In this document: positions 49,501 through 61,500 of the stretch, in pieces | Numbering within the stretch: position 1 is the first letter of the stretch | Layout: every line of letters begins with the position of its first letter | NCBI RefSeq assembly: GCF_964355755.1 | Contig: NC_092678.1 | Coordinates: forward strand, 22,920,365-22,984,364 | Source of the DNA: Antedon mediterranea | Lineage: Eukaryota > Echinodermata > Crinoidea > Comatulida > Antedonidae | Direction of reading: 5' to 3' | Length of the DNA: 64,000 nucleotides | Notes under the pieces: model-generated | The model's input: the letters and a program-made list of their open reading frames with translations, nothing else | Told to the model about the DNA's origin: nothing | Databases searched by the model: none | Translations under genes and position numbers: made by a program

Positions 49501-52500
49501 ACTTTATTAGTGTTTATCAACATACAAACTTTTAAACAATAAGAAGATTGTTACTTTGATGAAATTAAATTATCTTATATTGATGTAGTTTAGTGAAAAT
49601 ATTAACCTAATTTTTTGCAAATCAATTTGTTATATAGACTTTAAATTGCGATAAGATAATATGTGCCAAAATAATTATGTTTACAGTACAGAAACAATCC
49701 TTAAGCTCTGTCTACACAATCAGTTTGTTTGATGTGTCCAAATATGGTAGTGATATGCTCAAATATGGTAATGACATGACATCATCATGTCCATATATGG
49801 CCACATCACATTTTTTTGTCACGTAATGTTTGATAGTTTAGACAGGGCTTTACAAATAGTGTTAGTTATGTTTATGTCTCATACGTAGATAAAAGAACTA
49901 GTAGACGAACCAAGGCACCATTCAAACTGAAGAAAATTGCAAATACTATCGACGAATGTCCAGCTGTAAAAGGTGAGTTTTAAAAATAGTGGTGTTTAAT
50001 GTGTAGAAATAAATGTGTGAAGTGACCATGCATGTGTAGGTAAAGTTTGATTGAGCTTGGTTCCCACTAGGACGCAATGAATGATGTAAGCACAACACAA
50101 GCAAATTGACCAATCACAATCTAGCTAATCCGTCTCTTTCTGATTTGTGAAGCATCACACTTATCTTGTTGCGTTGCGTCCTAGTGGAAACCAAGCTTTA
50201 AAGTAAATAATGTAAAGCAAGCACAAACAGTTACAAAATCTAAAGCTTGGTTCCCACTAGGATACAATGCAATGTTGTAGGAGCACAACGCAATTGAGTT
50301 AACCAATCACAAGCAAGAGTTTAGATGATCCATAGCGATTGGTCAAATTACTTGCAATGCACTTGCGTCATTGCATGTTCTATAACTTCATATTATATAG
50401 ATGCAAATAACAGTTATTTCTGTTTTTAGAACTTTTTTCTGCAATTGTTCCTGACCTTAGCATTCTTCCTCGTGGTTTTAATGGTAGTCTTAGAGCTGTT
50501 GGACGGGGTTTAACAGGTTGGTTGATGCATATTTAAATTACTATTATCATTGCTTATTATTGTTTTCTTGTATACTATCATTAAAAATATTAAAATTATT
50601 TTCATTGATAACTTTTTCTGATTGGTTTTTAGAGAATGGAGTATTAGCATTCCTTGTTAAAATTATGAATATGACGATTGAAGATTTCGAGGCGACAGTT
50701 GACTTGCATAATATTGTATCAACAAAATTACAAGATGTTATGATGTCATTTGCTAAAAAATATAAAGATAAGGTTAGCATTATTTAAGCCTTGTTCTACA
50801 CTATCAAAAAAGTTTGATGTGCCCATATATGGTAGTTTTATGCCTAAATATGGTAGTGCTATGTTTAAATATGGTGGTGATATTCCCAAATATGGTAGTG
50901 ATATGACATCATCATGTCCATATATGGGCACATCAAATTGTTTTGACACATAAAGTCTGATAGTGTAGACAAGGCTTTTCAATGTTCTTGCATGCAATAC
51001 TAGGTCAATATAATTAAAATATCTAACTTCATGTATACAACGTTTTATGTTGTAAAATTGATGCTAACAGTATAAAATGAATTTCTACAAATGCATCTAG
51101 TATTGTCATGAATTTATTAAATTATGTTCATCTAGTTATCGTATGATTTAAGAAATACAACATTACATTTTCAAAATTCTTTAGCATTTGCCTTTTTTCT
51201 TACACAACCATATTTTATTCTTTTTGTAAAGTTGGTCAGTAAAATTGACGATAAGTTTAGCGACATAGTGGAGAAGATTTTACTTGCCAAAGATTACCGT
51301 TTCAAGACATGCAAAACAAAGACATCACGACCAGATGCATTCTTTAGTCTGCTTTGGCCTTTGCTTTTAGGTGGTATGGTTCCAATGAGCTTTGGTAAGT
51401 CAACATTGTTTTGTAACTATTCTTTTTTTTTTATTTCATACGCATCCAACAGTGGGTGACTTGCCAATTACAGGATGGATAAACTATTTAATACTTTATC
51501 ATGCTTATTTGAGGCTTAGGGAGTGGAGTTGAAAGAGTCGTGAGTTACAACCCTGGCACTAGGTCAGGATTGAACCCCGGACCTTAGGATTGGAAGGCAA
51601 GCACGTTAACCACCAAGCTACAGCTCCATAATCTCCCATGTAATATAATGCATAGAATTATGACCTACTTACATCTAAGCTCGGGTATCCTCAGTTCTAG
51701 ACTAGTTGAAAAGCAATTGAAATACTAAAATTGTGCGTCCTGTATTCTGCCAAAACAACGATAAAATAAGATTTACATTTTTTTTAGAATCAGTGACTTA
51801 TACATAGCTTGCCTATACATAGTGTTTGTGTTTTTTTGCTTCAGGTTTTTCATCATATGGATATGTTGAACCAGGTATATGTGTCGATATGAACGTCAAC
51901 AAGTTTAGAGCTTCTGTAAGTACATTTATATACTGTATCACTTGTGCCCATGAAAATTGACAGCTCTGGACCTACGAATATTCTGATGTGGTATAAAGAC
52001 ATTGCTTACTTGATCTCTTAGCTTTAAACCTTTGTGAGAGGCGTGGGTTTGAGACCTGTTTGTGTCATATTGCTTGTATACTTGTGCAAGAACCTTTACT
52101 CTCATAGTCTTTCGGATGGGACGTAAAGCTGTTGGTCCTGTGTACAGAGAATGCACTGTAAAGAACTTGTAGTACACTAATCGAAAAGAATAGTCTTCTG
52201 GTATAGTCATATAATAATATGATACTGTGGCTACTGTGTGTTAATAGAGGACCTAAAGCTCTGTCTACACTATCAAACTAGTTTGACAAAAAAAAGTGTG
52301 ATGTGCCCAAATATAGTATTCATATGTTCAAATATGGTAGTGATATGACATCATTTTTTGTCGCATAAAGTTTGATAGTGTAGACTGAGTTTAATACAAA
52401 TTTTCTCAGTGTCCTGTTTAACTAATCCCAGACTACTTTGTGTCAAGAAATGTTTTGAAATAAAAGTTTGCTGGGAAATTTTTGTTTAAAAACTACTTTT

Positions 52501-55500
52501 TTAACTTGCTTACATTTGTCTGTTTTTTAAATGATTTGTGACTGGTACGTTATTTTATTTATAGGTCTATTGTTTATACTACCCTTTTAGAATTAAAAAA
52601 AAATGTGATGTGCCCAAATATGGGAGTGATATGCCCAAATATGGTAGTGATATGACATCAACATTTCCATATATGGGAACATCACATAAAGTTGATAGTG
52701 TAAACAGAGCTTTATTTATTTAAAGGCTGAATTGATTGTATCTGGTGGATCAAGATCGATTGGCTCAATATCAGTTGGCTTTGGTCTGTATGCCTCAATG
52801 GCGTTGATAGGAGATATCTTAAATGTTCGTCTACCAATCGGTATTGAAATTCAGTTCTTCAGAGCACCACAGCGAAGGTAATATTTGTAAAATATAGAGA
52901 TCTAATTGTAGAATAGCAAGCAATCTGATTTGCAACTACACCAATGTCATTAATCAGTTCTGTTAAATGCGCTTTAGGAACATTATAAAGATTTCATTGA
53001 CAGAAGGAGATGGTAATTTATACATTAGATTAATCTGAGCACAAGCCCAGTATAAACAAATAATAATAAATTCATTATCGGGACTGTTTATTTAATATTC
53101 ATCCATCATCTACCATCCTGAAAAGTTTAGTTAAAATATAGGATATGTATGGCTACCGGTGTGTGCAAACTGTTCGTGGTACTATAGTTTTGACACTATA
53201 CCAAATTGTTTTAATTTTTTTTATTCAAGTTGTTTATATTATTAATTTTCTGGTGAAATTGTTTCTCTTTATGTTTTTTGTATATTTTGATTGTTGGGTC
53301 ACATGGAATGCAATAGTCTGCACTATTCTCTTGACGTTATATTAATTCATCGTAGTAGATTAGTTTTATTCATTTTAAACACAGCTAAATATATTCATGT
53401 CATCGAATGTTGGTCACATGGTGTGCAATATTCTGTACTATTGCATGCTCTTGAAGTTATATTAATTCATCATAGTAGATGAGTTTTATGCATTCTCATT
53501 CTTCTAGATTGTACGTTGATATTGAACTTATTCCCCTGACACTTAAGCTGGACACTTATATTGAAATGGGATTCAGACGATTTAAAGTAAAAATCTTTAA
53601 GGCCAACCTCTGGCAGTACCAAACCGCATCTCACAGAGGAACTCTTTGGGATAAGGTTACGAAAAAGGAAACAAAAGAAAGGCCTTTTATTGACAAGGTA
53701 AAGCCCTGTCTAGACTATCAAACTAGTGATGTGCCCAAATATGGTAGTGATATGCTTAAATATGGTAGTGATTGTGTCCATATATGGGCACATCACATTT
53801 TTTTTCCACAATAGTGGGGTTCACATGGAACTATGTCTAGAAGAAGTGGATTCAAATAGAAATAATGTGCAAGGTTGAATAAATAATAAGGAAATATTTG
53901 GCACTGGTTTCTATCAAAAGGGAGATGTAATTGTTTGTAGCTACTGTGTGGTAGCTTTGTGTCAGAGTAATTTGTTCAGTTGTTTGCCTGTTGGTGCAGT
54001 ACCTGCTGCTTATTTGGACTTGAATCTAACCCCTAGTGCAAGCTCGGTGGTCTAGAGGTATGAACACCAGGCTAGAGATCTAGAGGGCGTGGGTTTGAGC
54101 CCCACCCAAAAATTACTTGCAAATTTTACTTGGTATAAAGTACAAATTCACACAGCAATCATGTTTATAAAAAGTCAGAATCCAATTTAATGATAAAAAT
54201 CTGATTTAAAATGAAGTGTGACAGACCTAGAAATGGTTGTGTAAAAATTAAATAATGTGAGTTGGCAGAGATAGTATAGTACAGTATAATAGTCCCAGTG
54301 AGACTGTGGGTACAGGATTTGGTGAAAACTATTTGGTGGAAGTATACTCATGTGGCATTAACAATTTTGTGTCAAAATGGGATGGCATGGGGTTATATTC
54401 ATTCATATACTGTAATTTATTTTATGTGTCTGATAAATGTTCTCTAAAGGTGTTCAGTAGAAACGACCAAGATTCAGCTGATGTAGCTATAGCGTCATCT
54501 CAAGCAGAGTCTACAGGCTGTGTTGTGAAACAGGTTATTGGTCGTGACCACACTGATCCCGCATTTGAACTGGTGTTCCTTGCGCATGACAGTCTCAGTG
54601 AACTGGTTTACACGTTGGATATTGGAACGGTTCCTGGAGGAAATGATGTTGTGTCAGATATGAAGCTTGGAGGCACTGTGACAACTGCAAATATAGTAAG
54701 ATTATTTTTTAAGATAATTTTTAGTTTGATGATTTACAGTTAGAATGATCAGAGAAGAGTGACTTATTGACTAGATGACTATAACAACAACACTAATACC
54801 CTTTTCACATCTGCATAAATTGTTACAACTTGTAACCAGGTTTGATCTCCCGATTTATTACTTGTTTTCATACACGCATATAACCCTGAGAAATCTCTGA
54901 AGGAAAGCGTAGTTGCACGCTATTTGATTACTATGATTGGTCAGTTTAATACCAGGGCAATACATGAACGCGCGCAGTAACTCGAAACATCTCGGAACAA
55001 AAACAGGCTTCTCATCAGTGTATAAAATTGTATTCACACTATGCAAACCTGGTTACAACTTGTTACATTTTGCAGTTACCAATTTTTTGAAGTTACCAAT
55101 TTTTCCATCAATATATGCGTCAATAAACACTTGCTGTTTTACATTATTTCACATTCAAAGAGCATATGCATTTATATTACATTTTAATGTTACTTAATTA
55201 CAGGACATGACGGGTGGAGTACCATTACATTTTACTGTGAAAGTTACAAATAACGAAGGTTTAGAATCAACAACATCTTGTAGCATTCATACCTATGATG
55301 TCACTCTGCCTGCCGGTCGACTGACTCCTGGGTTTTTATCTACAAGTCGTCCAGATATTCTTCGCTGTTCTACGTTGGTGTTTGACGATTCGGAAACTAC
55401 AAGTTTGAAAGAGGCCGTTGGATTTGGTCCTGGAGAATGGGGAGAGCAGCTTGTGGGTTGGGATGAACCTGATGTCACATGGGTCGAAGCTGATGCTGGT

Positions 55501-58500
55501 AAATACATAACTAATACGTGTAATCATTATTAATAACGTGTCTTGATTCTAATATATATAGGTTTGGAAATTTTAATATTTAGTTTTAAAATTTTACAGC
55601 ATAATATTCAGTAAATCTGAATCTAATAATTACAACAATTAAATCAAGTAAGATTAAAAGCACACACGCTTGGTAAAATACCGTCATACAAGTTAGAACA
55701 GGTTGACTCTTTATTATAACATTTTAACATTAATGTGATTTTAAATTTTTTCATTCTAATTTAGCCAACCAGTTTCCAAATTTGGAGTATTTCTCAATCC
55801 CCCAACTTGGTCGCCTGGTTTCACCTCCAGTTGATTCCGTCACCAAGCAGTACCCAGATGCATGTGCCGCAGAATGTCTCAAACTGCCAACCACAAAATG
55901 TAGAAGTTTTAATTACAATATGAGAGATGGAAAGTGTGAACTATTGGAAGAATTGGAAGGTGATGGTGTGGTGCTGCATCACGTAAGTTGAATTAATATT
56001 TCTAGGAAATATACATCTGTAATTAGGTGTCGATTATATACAGGCAGACCCATCTCAACACTTTCTCTTGTTATGCCTTCTGTCATTTTCCATTGTTATT
56101 AATAAAAGTTGGTAGTAGTATTTTTAATAATTGTAAGAAGCCTTTCCTGTAGGAGTGCTTATGTAGGCTTGTATGTGTTCAAACCATTGCAAGGTTTCTA
56201 AACAATTGTAGACATTTTGGAATTGAGTAATTATGCTAATGATACCAAAAGTAATATGTTCTTATATTATTATAGTATGGCGATTTCTATCACTATGAGC
56301 GTCTAGGGCTAGGCCTAGCCACCGACTACACCCACAATGGGCTAGACATGAAGCACAACAACCTGCATTACTTTAACATAGAGGCAGTCAACTCATTAGG
56401 CTACAAGAACATCTTGACTTCTCTTCCAATTCTGACTGACTTTACTACACCAGAACCAGGTCCCATTCAAAACAAACAGCTTGATGTGACGTCACATGGA
56501 ACTTGCATCCTGTTGACGCCAGAAGAATGGGAAGGCAGATGTGTGGAGGAAACGTTCCTATCAAACAATCGGTAATGTTTTTAAACACTACAAAATTTGT
56601 AAACTTTTTTATATGCTTATTTTATTTCTAACATTGTTTATATGTAAGTGCCAAATGAAATCAACTTGTATAAAGCATCACAAAAGTATACACTGTTCTT
56701 GCATAGAGTAGTTAGCTGTAGCTATCACAATGCTATTTAGCATGTAAGCATGTGCGGTATGCTATCACAATGCTGTTTAGCATGTAAGCATGTGCGGTAT
56801 GCTATCACAATGCTGTTTAGCATGTAAGCATGTGCGGTATGCTATCACAATGCTGTTTAGCATGTAAGCATGTGCGGTATGCTATCACAATGCTGTTTAG
56901 CATGTAAGCATGTGCGGTATGCTATCACAATGCTGTTTAGCCTGTAAGCATGTGCGGTATGCTATGTTCTACCAAGGCAATCTAACAACAGGACACTAAG
57001 CGTGCCATGCCAAGATAGGAACTTGTAACAGTCCTTAGATCTTCTGTCTGGCTGCAACAAATATACCAACAGTGCTGTACTATGTACACACTCTCTGTGG
57101 TGCTCTGTGTTTGTTAAGGGGCGTGGAACTGATCATGTCGCAGCCACAGATAAACCCTTTGATCTCTAGAGCTCAGCATCCTGTGCTGTACAGTGCATTC
57201 TTACTGTATAACAGTGACAAATCATACTTACAGATAGGATATTGATATATTAATGTGTGTTTTTGCCTCTTATAGGACAATCATTGATGGCAAAGGCTCA
57301 ATGACTGTGTTCAATGGTCATACACCACTTGTTGATGAAAGATGGACTAGAGCTAATAGGTATATTGCATGTAAGTCACCCAAATTCATTATAGTAACTA
57401 AAACTAAAAGCAACAAGCTGATGTTTTTACTACTAATGTGAAAACTAACAAGGCCATATACATGGCTGCAGTCGCGTGCTCAAATTTGAGTTAGTGTTTA
57501 CCTACCGACCAACATAGTGAGCTGTAGAGTCGCGTTTAAACGTGACTAAAAAGCAACTCAATTTCTAAAGACCTAATTGTTGTAGGGAATTTTGAAATCT
57601 TTTTGAAAAGTCCCTAAAAATATAATAAATACAAAATTCATACACAGCTGCCTTGTATGTGCTCATGAAATAATATTTTCAACAAGTACTGTAATTTCAG
57701 TATCCATAAAAACTCATAATCCTCATCGATAAACCATGTCGAGTTGAGTGGCCAAGCGTTTAAGACAGGAGCGGCGCAAACCATAGCTATACAATGGGGC
57801 ACAGGTTGAAGTCACTCTTCGACTATTGTTCTGGTGGTAGAACATCTTCTTGGATAAGTACTTAAAACTGAAGGTCCAGTGTCCACATCTGGCTTGTGTG
57901 AACCTGGTTCATCTTTCGGAGGAGTAGAAGGTTACCCCGCCGGCCCACCCCAGTGCACTGGTCCATTCAGCCACTTAGATGGCAGTACTGGACACAAAGT
58001 CAGCCTGCAAGTCACAGGTTATTACCCCACATTTATATATTACCGTACTGACGCGGGTATAAGCCCACCCCCCTCGAACATGAAATCACGTCAAGTTTGG
58101 GGGGTGGGCTTATACCCGAGGATCCAAAAATGCAGATCGTCAAAAACAGCACGAACACTGTGTATTCCACCATGCGAGCGAGCGCCCTCACGTGTACGAC
58201 GTTGCCTCTAAACTAAATACACGAGGTGTAGAGTGTCGGAAAATTAAGTTTATAGTTCGTGTAATTTATCGTAGAATATCTTATTTTAAACATCAATTTA
58301 ACACGAATTTATCAAGCAGAAAAGCAAGTATACAATGTTCGTTACATAGAAATGTACCAAAGAAATTTAATAAGCTTGTTTATGGCAGCCGATACCAAAT
58401 AGTGGTTTTCCGTTTTGGCGACTTGTAGCGTCGTGTGTGAAGCGATCTTCGACCGCGATGGAGTGTAAACAAAACAGGACCGCTAGGCCTCATATGGCCT

Positions 58501-61500
58501 AGCGTATATTAGCCTAGCTTGGTTATGATCAAAGGTAGGTGTATTCGGTGTATGGACGTCGCCAAATACAAAATAATGTATTACGACACACACTGTAGAT
58601 CTTCGAATTAATGGGTGGGCTTATACCCGAGTGCCTCATTTTTCTTGAAAATTAGTCAAAAGTCGGGGGTGGGCTTATACCCGAGTATGGGCTTATACCC
58701 GCGTCAGTACGGTAATAAATAAATCTAACTGTCATTTCAGCAAATTGGGATGGAATCCATGATGATGAAACAGGAATATTTGGGTACACGTGGTCAATTG
58801 GTCATTACCCCTGTGATGACATCATACATCATCATCATGATCCTCATGCTCACCTGTTCGACGAATCAGAATGGACACATATTGGACTAGTCAATGGCCT
58901 CATGCTACCAGGTGAATAAAACATTTTTACATATCTATGATTTTATATGAATGTATACTATATATTTGTATAACTGTTGTACATAAATTTTAAATGTTGT
59001 TTTATATACTGTATTGTTGCCTGAGGGAAAACATATTTCAATTTATTATAATTTGACAATAAAGTAGTTATGAATCTTGAATTTACTAATAATTAACACA
59101 TACATTTTCCAAATAAAATAGTTTAATAGATATTTAAGAGATATTGTATTTATTTTTCCTGTTATATATTATATAATTCAAAGCACAGGAGGAAATTAAC
59201 AGTTTCTAATACTGTACTGATTTTTAGATTAACTACAGGACTATTTTTATAGATAAATATTAATGATACTTTATTAATTAATGTTTCTTAATTATTTCAG
59301 ATTATGATTATTACATCACAGTGAGAGGACTAAATAAAGTTGAATTTGGTGGTCCACTCTCATTGACCGTTTGCCATTCCATTCCTCTTGTTATTGACAA
59401 CACGTTTCCGTTTGTTAACGATATATTTGACATTGAATACAATGAGGTGTTGGAAGAAGTATCAGTGTCATACAATGTAAGGTGTGTATTATGTAACTGC
59501 ATGAAAAAGGTTTTAAAAATAAAATCATCAACATTTTTTTAAAGAGAATTTATACTTAAAGATATATTTCCCCTTGAAAAAATATATTTTTAAAATGTTT
59601 TTGTTGACAATGCCATTTGACTTATTTGCCCTCCAGCAACACATCTTTTTTGTATATATATATGTGTGTTTATTGTTACTTAATTATCATATTCATTTTG
59701 TGTGGAAAATCAATAAAAACAAAAAAACAAAAAAAACTGTCACATATTATTATTATTCCCTTTATTGTTATACTAGATAAAAACTGTAATTTACGCAAAC
59801 AATAAGTCAGTGAGTTTTTGGTTGAAATTAACTGTTTATTTTTTTTTTTTATAGGTGAAAAATTTTTTTATAGTTTTTTTTTCTGTAGAAGTGATCAATT
59901 TTATTACAAAATTCAAAGCCTTTTTTTATTTTTCTTCATTTTTCATGTTTTTGGGGGACAATATATCTTTAAAATGTCTTTTTGTAATGTCAACAAACCC
60001 TTGTTTATTTTGGGTTTTTTTACTCCTATTTAATTCTGATGTTTACTTATTTTGTTTTTATTGACCCTTAATTCTGGTAATTACATTTATTTTGTTTTTG
60101 AGACCCATTTCTAAAATTTAAATTTATATTGTGTCTTACCTTAATTTTCAAATTTAAATTGATTTTGTTTTTAGTGACCCCATTTTCTGAAATTTAAATT
60201 TATTTTGTTTTTATTGACCTTTATTTCTGACATTTACATTTTTTTTATTGACCCTTTCTAAAATTTGTATTTTGTTTTACCATAATTCTAAAATTTAAAT
60301 TTGTTTTGTTTTTATTGACCCCAATTAAAAATGTCAATTTATTTTTGTTTTTAGTGATCCTAATTCTAAGATATTTGTTTTGTTTTTAGTGACCTTAATT
60401 CTGAGATATTTGTTTTGTTTGTAGTGACCCTAATTCTAAGATATTTGTTTTGTTTTTAGTGACCCTAATTCAGAGATATTTGTTTTGTTTTTAGTGACCA
60501 TAATTCTGAGATATTTGTTTTATTTTAAGCATGGAGAAATAGTCTCCATGTTTTAAGTGACCCAAATTCAGAGATATTTGTTTTGTTTTTAGTGACCTTA
60601 ATTCTGAGATATTTGTTTTATTTTAAGCATGGAGAAATAGTCTCCATGTTTTAAGTGACCCAAATTCTAAGATATTTGTTTTGTTTTTAGTGACCTTAAT
60701 TCTGAGATATTTGTTTTATTTTAAGCATGGAGAAATAGTCTCCATGTTTTAAGTGACCCAAATTCTAAGATATTTGTTTTGTTTTTAGTGACCTTAATTC
60801 TGAGATTTTATTATATTTTGTTATTAGTGACCATAATTATTATATTTACATTTATTTTGTTTTTAGTGACCCTAATTCAGAGATATATGCTGTTGATATT
60901 GGGATAGGAGAGGGAAAATACGATGTTTACCTTAAAGAATGGGAGAGATACTTTGACCACAACACTTCTGTAGTTCCATACAAACTTATTGACGGTGTGC
61001 CAGCCTGGATGCAGATAAGAGCCATAAACAACGGTAATTTGTTTATATATTTGTTTCTAATTACTAATTTAATTGTATACAAAATAAGTAATAATCATTA
61101 ACCATTACTATTACAGTCAGACTGCTTTTAGGTTCTTTATATACAAATTGTTTCCCGACACTAAGTATCATTTCAAGGTTGTGTTTGAAGCAAGGAGAAG
61201 TGGAATAAATATTTTACATCTCCCTCGTTTGAAGAGTATAAAACTGTGCAATTATTTCTTATTTTTATTCATTTGTTTTTCTTTCTGATTTCAGTTGATC
61301 TTCGTTTAGTGGACCACGCTAACTCACCATTGATTGTTGACTTCAGTCCTCCTGTTCAAGGTCAGTTCAGGGATGGCTTTGACCTGGGTGTGGACAGTGA
61401 TTATGAGTATGATGTGACAAAGGTATGCATGCGATTTTTATGTTTTCTTTTCTGTCTCAATTTCTATTTTAAGGGATTTGGGACAATCTGCTGATTGTTG

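Noticed and set aside
56721-56960. CRISPR-like regular array
   Set aside because: The 40-bp units are directly adjacent without spacers, so it is a minisatellite in an intron of an animal gene.
59574-60064. Small frames of FFFFF/VYIYVCLL type before the splice-site array
   Set aside because: They are T-rich intron translation with no splice or start context.
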